From Nocardioides sp. CFH 31398 (GTDB lineage: Bacteria > Actinomycetota > Actinomycetes > Propionibacteriales > Nocardioidaceae): DNA of 64,000 bases. Under the pieces are notes generated by a model. That model was given only the letters and a program-made list of their open reading frames with translations. It was not told where the DNA came from and did no database searches. This document shows, piece by piece, positions 33,740 to 44,380 of the stretch. The position numbers and the translations under genes were made by a program. The stretch's first letter is position 1. Each line of letters starts with the position of its first letter. The DNA is taken from contig NZ_JAKUHT010000005.1 of NCBI RefSeq assembly GCF_022436705.1, forward strand, positions 124,001-188,000, in the 5' to 3' direction.

Positions 33740-34285
33740 TCACGGCTGGGGGTCCGGGTCGTCGCCGGCCTCCAGCCAGCCCCGGAACGCCTCAAGGTTG
33801 TGCGTCGGCTCGCCGCGCAGTCGTCGCCACTCCCACTCCTTGCGGATCGAGGTGGCGAACCCGAGCTCCAGGATGGAGTTGAACGACTCGTCGGCCCAGG
33901 CGAGGACGGAGCCGAGCAGCGTGTCGAGCTCCTCCGGTGCCGTGGCCAGCAGCGGCAGCCTGCCGTCGAGGTAGATGTCGCCGGTGCGATCGACCGCGAA
34001 CCCGACGCCGTACGTCTTGAGGTTGCGCTCCAGCAGCCAGCGGTAGACCCGCTCGTGGTTCTCGTCGGGGTTGCGGCACACGAAGGCGTGGACGCCGAGC
34101 GCGTGCGTGCCGACGTCGAGGCGCACGGGCGTCTGCAGCTTCTTCTCGCCCGGCAGGGTGATCGAGAAGACGCCGGGCCGGAGCTCGGTGTGCTCGACCT
34201 CGTTGTCCGCCAGCCACTGCCGTACGGCGGCCACCGCGGCCTCGTCGGGGAGGTCGCCGGTGATCTCGCCGTCGATGTCGCTCAT
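33740..34285 (-). CDS. YbjN domain-containing protein
   Basis: A 181-residue YbjN-fold protein related to type III secretion chaperones. HAFVCRNPDENHERVYRWLLERN and VGFAVDRTGDIYLDGRLPL are the core blocks. In mycobacteria the same family gene follows mshA (Rv0486-Rv0487), and the order is kept here. Its function is unknown. It is 18 bp downstream of mshA and 21 bp upstream of the DinB-like gene, so an operon of three is likely. Confidence 0.85.
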   Translation of the reverse strand: MSDIDGEITGDLPDEAAVAAVRQWLADNEVEHTELRPGVFSITLPGEKKLQTPVRLDVGTHALGVHAFVCRNPDENHERVYRWLLERNLKTYGVGFAVDRTGDIYLDGRLPLLATAPEELDTLLGSVLAWADESFNSILELGFATSIRKEWEWRRLRGEPTHNLEAFRGWLEAGDDPDPQP

Positions 34286-34303
34286 CGGCCGCTCACCAGC
34301 CGT

Positions 34304-35593
34304 TCATCGGCCGACCAGCGTGGCCGGGCCCGGCTCAAGCTCGCGGCGGCGCAGCTGTGCGGCGCGGGCGTACACCTCGAGGGTCCGCTCGGCGGTCTGC
34401 TCCCACCCGAACCCCGCCGTCCAGCGCACCGCGCCGGCGGCCAGCCGCTCACGCAGTCCCTCCTCCACGAGGACCCGCCGGATCGCCGCGGCCCAGTCGT
34501 CGACGTCGTGACCCTCGACCAGCAGGCCGCTGCGCTCGTGCGAGACGGCGGTGGTGAGCCCGCCGACGGCCGCGGCGACCACGGGCGTCCCGCTCGCCTG
34601 CGCCTCGACGGCCACCAGGCCGAAGGACTCGTTGTACGACGGCACCGCGACCAGCGTGGCCGCGGCGTACCAGCGGGCGAGGTCGCTCTGCGCCATCGGC
34701 GGCACGAAGCGCACGACGTCCGACAGGCCGAGCTCGTCCGCCAGCCGCCCGAGGGCCTCGGGCTTCTCCAGGCCCGAGCCGGAGGGCCCCCCGACGACGG
34801 GGACGACCATCCGGTCGGCGAGCTCCGGCGAGTCGGCGAGGAGCCGGGCGACCGCCCGCAGCAGGACCTCGGGCCCCTTCAGTGCCTGGATCCGCCCGGC
34901 GAAGAGCACCACGTGGGCGTCTTGCGGGAGCCCCAGCGCCTCGCGCGCCGGACCGCGGCCCGTGGGGCGGAACACCCCGAGGTCGACCCCGGGGTGGACG
35001 ACCTCGACCCGTCCGGGGTCGGCGTCGTAGCACTCGATGAGCTGCTTGGCCTCCTGGTCGGTGTTCGCGACGAGCATGTCGGCGGCGGCCACGACCTGCT
35101 CCTCGCCCAGCACCCGTGCGGCGGGCTCGGGCACGTCACCGGCCGCCAGGGCGGCGTTCTTGACCTTCGCCATGGTGTGCATGGAGTGGACGAGCGGCAC
35201 CCGCCAGCGGTCCCGGGCGAGCGCCCCGACCTGGCCGGACAGCCAGTAGTGGCTGTGGACGACGTCGTAGTGGCCCACCTCCTCCGCGGCCTCGGCGCGC
35301 AGCACCTCGCGGGCGAACGTGCACAGCTGCGCCGGCAGCTCGGTCTTGTCCAGGCCCTGGAAGGGCCCGGCCACCACGTGGCGCACGCGGACGCCGTCCC
35401 CGCAGTCGACGACCGCGGGCAAGCGGGAGGAGGTGGCGCGGGTGAAGACGTCGACCTCGGTGCCGCGCGCGGCCAGGCGCCGGGCCAGCTCGATCACGTA
35501 GACGTTCATGCCGCCCGCGTCGCCCGTGCCCGGCTGGTCGAGCGGCGAGGTGTGCAGGCTGATCATGGCCACGCGCCTCGGCTGCGACCGCAT
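34304..35593 (-). CDS. mshA: D-inositol-3-phosphate glycosyltransferase
   Basis: MshA joins UDP-GlcNAc to inositol 3-phosphate, the first step of mycothiol synthesis. The 429-residue GT4 enzyme has [19 protein letters not shown] (phosphate and substrate loop), [21 protein letters not shown] and [20 protein letters not shown] (the EX7E motif). The ATG at 35591-35593 follows ggaggt. The sequence tggcacaacct upstream (near 35652) resembles the candidate motif of the ureide island. Confidence 0.95.
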   Translation of the reverse strand: MRSQPRRVAMISLHTSPLDQPGTGDAGGMNVYVIELARRLAARGTEVDVFTRATSSRLPAVVDCGDGVRVRHVVAGPFQGLDKTELPAQLCTFAREVLRAEAAEEVGHYDVVHSHYWLSGQVGALARDRWRVPLVHSMHTMAKVKNAALAAGDVPEPAARVLGEEQVVAAADMLVANTDQEAKQLIECYDADPGRVEVVHPGVDLGVFRPTGRGPAREALGLPQDAHVVLFAGRIQALKGPEVLLRAVARLLADSPELADRMVVPVVGGPSGSGLEKPEALGRLADELGLSDVVRFVPPMAQSDLARWYAAATLVAVPSYNESFGLVAVEAQASGTPVVAAAVGGLTTAVSHERSGLLVEGHDVDDWAAAIRRVLVEEGLRERLAAGAVRWTAGFGWEQTAERTLEVYARAAQLRRRELEPGPATLVGR

Positions 35594-35713
35594 CCGACCT
35601 CCGTCTCCACCGTGCTTCCGCTGAAGTGCTGCAGGGGCTCGAGGCCCGACCTGGCACAACCTCCCCCTCGTGCCCAGGATTCCCGCCGAGCACGCCCGAG
35701 GCAGAATCGGGCC

Positions 35714-36475
35714 ATGACCACATCCTCGTCCTCGCGTCCCCAGGCCGTCGTCACGGGTGCCAGCAGCGGGATCGGTGCCGCCACGGCCCGTCACCTCGCG
35801 GCCGCCGGCTTCCACGTGTTCTGCGCCGCCCGGCGCGCCGACCGCATCGCCGACCTCGCCTCCGAGATCGACGGCACCGCGGTGACCTGCGATGTCACGG
35901 ACGCCGGGCAGGTCGCAGCCCTGGCCGAGCAGGTGGGGGGCTCGCTCGACGTCCTGGTCAACAACGCCGGCGGCGCCTTCGGGTCGACCCCGGTCGCCGA
36001 GGCGGACGCCGAGCAGTGGCGGGCGATGTACGAGGTCAACGTCATCGGGCTGATGCAGGTCACGAAGGCGCTCCTCCCGGCCCTCAAGGCGTCCGGCGCC
36101 GGCATCATCTGCAACGTCGGCTCGACCGCCGGACGCATCGCCTACGAGGGCGGCGCCGGCTACACCGCCGCCAAGCACGGCACCCAGGTGGTCACCGAGA
36201 CGCTGCGGCTCGAGCTGTGGGACCAGCCGGTCCGCGTCACCGAGATCGCCCCCGGCATGGTGCAGACCGACGAGTTCTCCCTCGTGCGGTTCGGCGGCGA
36301 CCAGGACAAGGCCGACGCCGTCTACGCCGGGGTGAAGGAGCCGCTCGTCGCGGACGACGTCGCCGAGGCCATCACGTGGATGGTCACCCGACCCGCCCAC
36401 GTGAACGTCGACGAGCTGGTCATCCGCCCGCGCGCCCAGGCCGCCCAGCACAAGGTGTTCCGCGAGAGCGACTGA
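35714..36475 (+). CDS. Short-chain dehydrogenase/reductase
   Basis: A 253-residue classical SDR. The cofactor motif is VTGASSGIG (13-21), the NNAG motif is VNNAGGAFG, and the catalytic residues are Ser in NVGSTAGR and YxxxK in [16 protein letters not shown] after strand 2 with Arg suggests NADP(H). The substrate is unknown, although serine or 3-hydroxy-acid dehydrogenases of the YdfG type have this length. It is divergent from mshA, with 120 bp between starts. Confidence 0.9.
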   Translation: MTTSSSSRPQAVVTGASSGIGAATARHLAAAGFHVFCAARRADRIADLASEIDGTAVTCDVTDAGQVAALAEQVGGSLDVLVNNAGGAFGSTPVAEADAEQWRAMYEVNVIGLMQVTKALLPALKASGAGIICNVGSTAGRIAYEGGAGYTAAKHGTQVVTETLRLELWDQPVRVTEIAPGMVQTDEFSLVRFGGDQDKADAVYAGVKEPLVADDVAEAITWMVTRPAHVNVDELVIRPRAQAAQHKVFRESD

Positions 36476-36692
36476 GTCGGGGCGGGCTCGACCGGGGCGA
36501 CCGATCCCTGCCGACCCGCGTACCGGGGTCGTGCGGCTCAGCTCGCGCTACCCGGGGCCCACCGGACGCCACCGCGAGACCCGCGGCGCCCAGGACTGCT
36601 CGACGCTGGACGACAGCCGCACCCGCTGCGCCTCGACGAACGGCGGCTGGGCCTCGGGGCAACCGAACGAGGTCGGGCCGCGTCATGGGGAT

Positions 36693-37379
36693 ATGAAGAC
36701 CACCCTCGGCCTCGCCACCCTCGTCGTCCCCACCCTGCTCGGCGCGCTGCTCGGCGCCGCGACCCCAGCGGTCGCGGCGCCGGCGGACGCACCGCCGCCG
36801 CGCACCAGCGCGACCGTCACCGACCCGCTCTACGACACGACGGGCACCGACCCGAACCGCCGCTCGCGGGCCGACGTGCGGCGGGTCGACTACACGATGC
36901 CGCTGCCGCGGAACCGGCGCACCCTGACCATCGACACCGCGCTGCGGCGGGTGGGCGCGACCTTCCTGAACGGCGCCCCGACCCAGCAGGTCAAGACCTT
37001 CATCGACGGCCCGGGCCGCCAGGACTACGCCGTGACGACGTACAACAGCTCGCGCTCGCCCCGGGTGGTGTCCCTGGCCGGTGACCGACCCCGACGCATC
37101 GAGCCGGCTGGCGCCGGGTGGGGCGGCAGCCTCGGCCGCGACGGAGAGCTGGTCGTCACGCTCACGACGGAGTGGCTGCGAGCCGGCGACCGGGCGGACT
37201 TCCAGGCCTTCGGCATCTCCCGCCGTGCCACGGACCGCACCCGCACCGCGCCGCGGCTGAACGTGAAGTACACCGCCCGGAACGCCCCGAACGCCGCGGA
37301 GGGCGCCGGCACCTACGACGAGCCGACGTGCAGCAAGGACGCCGCGGGCACGCTGACCTGCTCCTACGGCGCGCTCTGA
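36693..37379 (+). CDS. Secreted protein of unknown function
   Basis: A 228-residue protein with a clear signal peptide (MKTTLGLATLVVPTLLGALL, cleavage near AVAA-PAD). The mature part has repeated hydrophobic beta-strand patterns and an isolated Cys pair at the C-terminus (PTCSKDAAGTLTCSYG) that could form a disulfide. I recognise no family. A longer frame is open upstream from 36531, but only this ATG gives a signal peptide. A hairpin at 37400-37430 follows. Confidence 0.75.
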   Translation: MKTTLGLATLVVPTLLGALLGAATPAVAAPADAPPPRTSATVTDPLYDTTGTDPNRRSRADVRRVDYTMPLPRNRRTLTIDTALRRVGATFLNGAPTQQVKTFIDGPGRQDYAVTTYNSSRSPRVVSLAGDRPRRIEPAGAGWGGSLGRDGELVVTLTTEWLRAGDRADFQAFGISRRATDRTRTAPRLNVKYTARNAPNAAEGAGTYDEPTCSKDAAGTLTCSYGAL

Positions 37380-37394
37380 CCGGCCCCGACGATC

Positions 37395-38777
37395 TCAGAC
37401 CGGGCCGCCGCCGTCACGGTGGCGGCCCGGGAGGATCAACCCGGCGAGGCTGCGCAGGTCGTCGGTGAGCGCCTGCTCGGGCAGCTCGACCCGCTGGCCG
37501 GTCGGGTCGGTGAAGGCGTAGACGAAGCCGTCCGGCACCGCGCTCGCCGGCGCCTGGGCCTGCGCGGCGGCGAGGTCGACGCGGTCCCAGAGGGCGCGGA
37601 CCTCCTCGACGCGTGGATCGTCGCCCGCGCCGAGGTCGAGCTCGCCCTGCTCGACCATGCCCGCGAAGCCGCCGGAGCGGGTCACCGTCAGGGCGCCCCG
37701 CGGCCGCTGCCCCCCGCCACCGCGCGGCCCGTCGCCGCCCGGGGCCACACCGACCTGGCGCCACGCCTCGCGGACGGCGTCCTCGTGGCGCCCCGCCGCC
37801 GCGACGGTGGCCGCGGCGAACCCGGCGAAGTCGGTGCGCGGACCCACGCCGCTGCCGGTCAGCGCGGCGTACCAGATCGCCCCGGCGCCCTCGGCGCTCG
37901 ACCCACCGATCGCGGTGGCGGCGAGGTGGAAGGCGCGGTTCGGGATGCCGGAGTTGAGGTGGACGCCACCGTTGTCGTCCTGCGTGACGACGAAGTCGTC
38001 CATGTGCCCGACCTGCGGGTCCCGGCCCAGCGCCGGGTCGTCGTACGCCGTGCCCGGCCGCGCCATGTCGCGCAGCGCCCGCGCCTGCACACCCGGCAGG
38101 AAGAGGTCGCGACCGATCAGCCAGTCGGCCTGCTCAGCGGTCTCGCCACGCTCGCGCTGGTCCAGGCAGGCGGCGAACACGTCGCAGACGGACTCGTTCA
38201 GCGCGCCCGGCTGGTCGGCGTACACGAGGTCGGCGGTGTACTGCACGACCGCGTGGGAGAACTCGTGGGCCACGACGTCGAGCGAGCGGGTGAACCGGGC
38301 GAACACCTCGCCGTCGCCGTCGCCGAACACGAGCTGGGTTCCGTCCCAGAAGGCGTTCACGTAGTCCTCGCCGTAGTGGACGGTCGCCACCACGGGTGCG
38401 CCCCGCCCGTCGAAGGAGTCCCGTGCGTAGGCGGTGCGGAAGAGGTCGAGGCTCTGCTCGAGCCCGCGGGCGGCCTCGTCGACGGCGTCGTCACCGGTCG
38501 CCGGCTCGCCCGCGCGGCGGACGGCCCGCCCGGGCAGCTCGGTGCCGTTGCGGGCGTCGTGGACCGTCCACGCCGCGCCGGGCGCCAGGCGCAGGGCGGT
38601 CTGCACGGCGTCCCCGACGGGCGTCTCGCGGCGTCTCGTCCGGATGCGGTCGTCGACCACCAGCGCGGCCTCGAGGAGCGCCGAGGTCTCGGGCCGGTTG
38701 GCGGCGAGCCGCCGCAGGAGCTGCGGCGGGACGAAGGAGCAGACGTGGGGGCGGTCCTGGGTGTCGTCGGTGGCCAT
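37395..38777 (-). CDS. Protealysin-like M4 metallopeptidase with C-terminal emfourin-like domain
   Basis: A 460-residue thermolysin-family peptidase without a signal peptide. The N-terminus has the short protealysin-type propeptide with PPQLL (17-21). Zinc ligands are HEFSH (171-175) and Glu in ALNESVCDVF (about 195); the catalytic His is in GGVHLNSG (about 274). The catalytic part ends near 345. After a Gly/Arg linker, residues 362-450 (ALTVTRSGGFAGM ... LRSLAGLIL) resemble emfourin, the protein inhibitor usually encoded by a separate gene beside protealysin genes. Enzyme and inhibitor therefore seem fused. The fold of the tail is judged by eye only. Confidence 0.85.
   Translation of the reverse strand: MATDDTQDRPHVCSFVPPQLLRRLAANRPETSALLEAALVVDDRIRTRRRETPVGDAVQTALRLAPGAAWTVHDARNGTELPGRAVRRAGEPATGDDAVDEAARGLEQSLDLFRTAYARDSFDGRGAPVVATVHYGEDYVNAFWDGTQLVFGDGDGEVFARFTRSLDVVAHEFSHAVVQYTADLVYADQPGALNESVCDVFAACLDQRERGETAEQADWLIGRDLFLPGVQARALRDMARPGTAYDDPALGRDPQVGHMDDFVVTQDDNGGVHLNSGIPNRAFHLAATAIGGSSAEGAGAIWYAALTGSGVGPRTDFAGFAAATVAAAGRHEDAVREAWRQVGVAPGGDGPRGGGGQRPRGALTVTRSGGFAGMVEQGELDLGAGDDPRVEEVRALWDRVDLAAAQAQAPASAVPDGFVYAFTDPTGQRVELPEQALTDDLRSLAGLILPGRHRDGGGPV
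37400..37430 (+). terminator. Hairpin downstream of the secreted-protein gene
   Basis: ccgggccgccgcc and ggtggcggcccgg form a 13-bp stem with one mismatch around the loop gtcac. It lies 21 bases past the plus-strand stop, within the last codons of the convergent M4 peptidase gene. Confidence 0.6.
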
Positions 38778-38818
38778 GCCCCACCATCCCGCCGAGCACC
38801 GACAGTGTCGAGGTCCCC

Positions 38819-39112
38819 TCAGGGCAGGCGGAACTGGATGCGCCGGATCTCGCTCGAGATCGGCGCGAAGAGCTCGCGGCGGATCCGGTTGTGCTCCTCG
38901 TCGAGGTCGTAGCGGCGGTAGGCGTCCTCGTCGGCGAAGTCGACGGTCAGCGAGTACGACGCGTTGCCCTCCCGCAGGCCCAGGTCACGGCCGGCGACGA
39001 TGCCGAGCGGCTCGCCGTCCAGCGTGAGGTCGCGCAGCGCCTGCAGCGCCACCTCCACCTGCTCCGACGGCACCCCGTCCTTCACCACGCCCACCACCAC
39101 GTTGCGGATCAC
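38819..39112 (-). CDS. Dabb (stress-responsive alpha/beta barrel) protein
   Basis: A 97-residue ferredoxin-like dimeric alpha/beta-barrel protein. MIRNVVVGVVKDGVPSEQVE at the start and SYSLTVDFADEDAYRRYDLDEEHNRI in the middle are typical of Dabb domains. Function is unknown; some members are cyclases or decarboxylases. The start is GTG at 39110-39112. It is divergent from typA, with 101 bp between starts. Confidence 0.85.
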   Translation of the reverse strand: MIRNVVVGVVKDGVPSEQVEVALQALRDLTLDGEPLGIVAGRDLGLREGNASYSLTVDFADEDAYRRYDLDEEHNRIRRELFAPISSEIRRIQFRLP

Positions 39113-39213
39113 AGCCCCATCCTCCCCTCTCGAATGGGGCCCGGCGGGGTCGGCGACCTAGGGTGGACGGGGCCCGGACGGGTCCTCGCACCTTTCGAAG
39201 GAGAACGACCCGG

Positions 39214-41112
<1,899 letters not shown>

Positions 41113-41155
41113 TCCGTCCGCGTCCCTGCTCGGGGCCCGGGCGGATCACCTCCTG

Positions 41156-41249
41156 GGCGAATCCCCACGGTAGGTCGGTGTCTTGTCACTTCTCACGGCG
41201 AATTCGTCGTGAGGAGTGACAAAGCCGCTGCTTACCGTGGGGATTCGCC
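41156..41249. repeat. 94-bp interspersed palindromic element, copy 2
   Basis: Outer arms 41156-41172 and 41233-41249 are a perfect 17-bp inverted repeat. Inner arms around gaattc (41200-41205) continue the pairing. The centre is 41202.5. Compared with copy 1 (5865-5960), changes on one arm are often matched on the other (for example cacttctcac with gtgaggagtg), suggesting selection for pairing. It lies between typA and the next plus-strand gene. Confidence 0.85.
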
Positions 41250-41331
41250 GACCGGTTCGCCAGCCGGGCCTGGCCATCGCAGCCCGCCCGACCCGAGCCC
41301 CGTCCGCGGTCCCCGCGCTAGGTTGCGGGGC

Positions 41332-41988
41332 ATGGCCGAGGCACCCGACACGGACGCCGCCGACCGGGCGGAACGGCTCGCCCACTGGCTGGAGGGGCTG
41401 GGGCTGGCCGAGCAGCTGGGCGAGGCCGGCCTGCCGACGTACACGCGCGGTGACGACGGGCGGGCGCGGTGGACCGACCCGGGCACCGGCGAGCCGCTGA
41501 CCGACGCGCAGCTGGCCGAGCTCGACGCGCTGCTCCACCAGGAGGGTGACGACCCGGGGCACGCCGTCCCGGTCGCGCTCGTGCAGCTGCGGCGCCGGGC
41601 CGAGGTGCGCGAGCAGCTGCTCGCCGACGGCTGGCACACCTACGCCTCGCTGGGCGAGCTGCGGGGCACGTCGGAGGACGCGACCCGCTTCGCCGTCCAC
41701 CAGGCCGCCAACCGGGGTGCGCTGCTGGTGGTGCCGCACCGCTCGCAGTCCATCGTGCCGGCCTTCCAGCTGGACGACACCGGGCAGCTGCGCGCCGAGC
41801 TCGGGCCCGTGATCGAGCCGCTCCTGACGGCCCGGATGGACCCGTGGACGGCGTGGGCCTGGCTCACCCGACCCGTCGCCCTGCTGAGCGGCACCGTGCC
41901 GGAGGTCGCCGCCCGCGACCCGAAGGAGGCGCTCATCGTGCGGCACGCGGCGCTGCGCCTGGCCGAGCGGGTCCGCCGCACGGCCTGA
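41332..41988 (+). CDS. Hypothetical protein with possible antitoxin-like C-terminal domain
   Basis: A 218-residue soluble protein. Residues 1-70 are acidic. Residues 85-120 (RRRAEVREQLLADGWHTYAS) look helical, and the C-terminal helical block (IEPLLTARMDPWTAWAWLTRP...) faintly resembles MbcA/ParS/Xre antitoxin tails. I do not recognise the family and no toxin gene is adjacent. The ATG at 41332 is chosen because the upstream sequence is the repeat element. Confidence 0.65.
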   Translation: MAEAPDTDAADRAERLAHWLEGLGLAEQLGEAGLPTYTRGDDGRARWTDPGTGEPLTDAQLAELDALLHQEGDDPGHAVPVALVQLRRRAEVREQLLADGWHTYASLGELRGTSEDATRFAVHQAANRGALLVVPHRSQSIVPAFQLDDTGQLRAELGPVIEPLLTARMDPWTAWAWLTRPVALLSGTVPEVAARDPKEALIVRHAALRLAERVRRTA

Positions 41989-42035
41989 GCCGGGCCACTG
42001 GGCCTGGGGCCACGGGCCGGTTAGGTTCCTGTGAC

Positions 42036-43619
42036 ATGGACCACGTCCCGCCGCCCACCGTCGCCCTGGCCCGGCAGCACGCGCTCGGCGACCTGCCCCG
42101 CCGCTCGGCCCGTCGTACGCCGGGGAAGACGGCCGTCGTCGACCCCGCCCACGGCGTCTCGCTGACGTACGCCGACCTCGACGCCTGCATCGACCGCACG
42201 GCCGCCGCGCTGCAGGCCGCGGGCCTCGCGAAGGGCGACCGGTTGGCACTGCTGGCCCGCAACTCGTGGGCGTACGTCGTCCTGAACTTCGCCTGCGCCC
42301 GCGCGGGCGTCGTCCTCGTGCCGCTCAACTTCATGCTCGGCCCCGCCGAGGTCGCGTTCATCCTCGACCACTCCGAGGCCCGCGCGCTCGTCTGCGACGC
42401 CGAGCACGTCGCGGTCGCGGAGGCCGCGATGGAGCGACAGGAGACGGCGTCCCCGACCCTGCTCGCGGCCATCGGCGGGGAGCAGGGCCGCTGGCTCGAC
42501 GCGCAGGCCTGGTTCGACCACGAGGGTGCGCCCGAGCCCGTCGCGATGGCCGACGAAGACCCGGTGCGGCTGATGTACACCTCCGGCACCGAGTCACGCC
42601 CCAAGGGCGCGGTGATGACCAGCCGGGCCCTGATGTGGCAGTACGTCTCGTGCGCGCTCGAGGCCGACTACTCCCCCGACGACGTCGAGCTGCACACCCT
42701 GCCGCTCTACCACTGCGCCCAGCTCGACGTGTTCCTCGGACCCGACATCTGGATGGGCGCGACCAGCATCGTGCTGCCCGCCCCGGAGCCGGAGAAGGTG
42801 CTCGCCGCGATCGCGGAGCACCGGGTCACGAAGTTCTTCGCGCCGCCCACCGTCTGGATCTCGCTGCTGCGCTGCCCGGCCTTCGGGTCCACCGACCTGT
42901 CGTCGCTGCAGAAGGGGTACTACGGCGCCTCGCCGATGCCCGTCGAGATCCGCAAGGAGATGTCGTCGCGGCTGCCCGACGTCCGGCTGTTCAACCTGTA
43001 CGGCCAGACCGAGATGTCGCCGCTCGCCACCTTCCTCGGTCCCGACGAGCAGCTGTCCCACGCCGGCTCCGCGGGCCGCCCGGCACTCAACGTCGAGACC
43101 CGCATCGTGGACGACGACGGCGTCGACGTGCCGCAGGGCGAGGTCGGGGAGATCGTCCACCGCTCCCCGCACGCCACCCTCGGCTACTACCGCGACGAGG
43201 TGAAGACCGCGGAGGCGTTCGCCGGCGGCTGGTTCCACTCCGGCGACCTCGGCTACCTCGACGAGGGCGGCCGGTTGTACGTCGTCGACCGCAAGAAGGA
43301 CATGATCAAGACCGGCGGCGAGAACGTGGCCTCCCGCGAGGTCGAGGAGGCGATCTACGAGCTCGAGGGCGTCGCTGAGGTGGCGGTCTTCGGGGTCGCC
43401 CACCCCCGCTGGGTCGAGGCGGTCACCGCGGTCGTCGTCCCGAAGGCCGGGGCAGAGGTCACCCCCGAGGACGTCGGCGCCCACGCCCGCTCGGTGCTCG
43501 CCGGCTACAAGGCGCCGAAGTACGTCGTGGTCGCCGACTCCCTGCCGAAGAACCCGTCCGGCAAGATCCTCAAGCGACAGCTGCGCGACGAGCACGCGGA
43601 CATCGCCACGGACGGCTGA
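42036..43619 (+). CDS. Acyl-CoA synthetase (AMP-forming)
   Basis: A 527-residue member of the ANL superfamily. The P-loop-like motif is YTSGTESRPKGAVMT, the adenylate motif LYGQTEMSPL, and GWFHSGDLGYLDEGGRLYVVDRKKDMIKTGGENV spans the hinge Asp/Arg. The catalytic Lys is in NPSGKILKRQL. The N-terminal ARRTPGKTAVVD suits fatty or aromatic acyl-CoA ligases. The exact acid is not predictable. The ATG at 42036 is 47 bp after the previous gene. Confidence 0.92.
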   Translation: MDHVPPPTVALARQHALGDLPRRSARRTPGKTAVVDPAHGVSLTYADLDACIDRTAAALQAAGLAKGDRLALLARNSWAYVVLNFACARAGVVLVPLNFMLGPAEVAFILDHSEARALVCDAEHVAVAEAAMERQETASPTLLAAIGGEQGRWLDAQAWFDHEGAPEPVAMADEDPVRLMYTSGTESRPKGAVMTSRALMWQYVSCALEADYSPDDVELHTLPLYHCAQLDVFLGPDIWMGATSIVLPAPEPEKVLAAIAEHRVTKFFAPPTVWISLLRCPAFGSTDLSSLQKGYYGASPMPVEIRKEMSSRLPDVRLFNLYGQTEMSPLATFLGPDEQLSHAGSAGRPALNVETRIVDDDGVDVPQGEVGEIVHRSPHATLGYYRDEVKTAEAFAGGWFHSGDLGYLDEGGRLYVVDRKKDMIKTGGENVASREVEEAIYELEGVAEVAVFGVAHPRWVEAVTAVVVPKAGAEVTPEDVGAHARSVLAGYKAPKYVVVADSLPKNPSGKILKRQLRDEHADIATDG

Positions 43620-43641
43620 GTCCGACCCCTAGGGTCGGGGG

Positions 43642-43959
43642 GTGGAGCAGGCGTCGGAGAAGGTCTTCGCCGCGACCACCGTCGTGCAGCTCCTCGCGCT
43701 CGGCTTCCTCGTCGTGTTCTGCCTACGACGGCGCCGCGGCGCCTGGGCCCTGGCCGGCGGGGTGGGCGGCGTGCTGTGCCTGCTGGTCGAGGCGGCGTAC
43801 CTCGTCGCCGCCGGGCTGGCCGAGCTCACCGGGGACTTCCGGTTCCTGCGCGCACTCGCGACGCCGTGGGGAGACATCGCCCGTGACACCGGGTTCACCG
43901 TCGGCATGGTCCTGCTGGTCGCTGCGGTGACGCTGGGTCGTCCGCGCTACCGGGATTAG
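43642..43959 (+). CDS. Small membrane protein, 105 residues
   Basis: Three hydrophobic helices (about 9-27, 33-58, 84-100) separated by an Arg-rich loop (CLRRRRGAW). No family recognised. The GTG at 43642 follows a short 7-bp hairpin (ccgaccc/gggtcgg, 43622-43638) that may end the ligase transcript or be part of the promoter. The similar-sized membrane gene 28 bp downstream suggests a pair. Confidence 0.6.
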   Translation: MEQASEKVFAATTVVQLLALGFLVVFCLRRRRGAWALAGGVGGVLCLLVEAAYLVAAGLAELTGDFRFLRALATPWGDIARDTGFTVGMVLLVAAVTLGRPRYRD

Positions 43960-43987
43960 GCGGTGGGCCGCGGGGCAGGATGCGCCC

Positions 43988-44371
43988 ATGGACGCCGTCG
44001 GCCAGTACTCGTTCCTCGTCGCCTCCGGGCTCCAGGTCCTCGCGTTCCTGGGGCTCGCCGGGTTCGCCCTGACGCGCCTGGGGCAGCGCTGGGCGGTGGT
44101 CGCCCTGTCCGGGGCGGTGGTGTCGCTGGTTCCCACGCTGTGGTTCGCGGTGGCGAACCTGGCGATCCAGTCGTCCACCGCGGGGCTGGAGTCGGTCGAG
44201 TTCTTCTACTCCCCGCCCGCCCAGCTCCTGATGCAGTTCCTGACGGTGGTCGGCCTCGCCCTCGTGGTCGCCGCCGTCGTCATGGGTCGCGGACCGCGGA
44301 AGGAGGCGCCGGTCGAGGGTCCGACCGGCACCACCTTCCGGCAGCTGCCCAGCAACATCGAGTGGAGGTAG
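43988..44371 (+). CDS. Small membrane protein, 127 residues
   Basis: Three hydrophobic helices (about 8-28, 35-60, 78-98) and a hydrophilic C-terminal tail (GPRKEAPVEGPTGTTFRQLP). No family recognised. It is the second of two small membrane genes, and its stop is 9 bp from the stop of the convergent metalloprotease gene. Confidence 0.6.
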   Translation: MDAVGQYSFLVASGLQVLAFLGLAGFALTRLGQRWAVVALSGAVVSLVPTLWFAVANLAIQSSTAGLESVEFFYSPPAQLLMQFLTVVGLALVVAAVVMGRGPRKEAPVEGPTGTTFRQLPSNIEWR

Positions 44372-44380
44372 GACCCGCTC

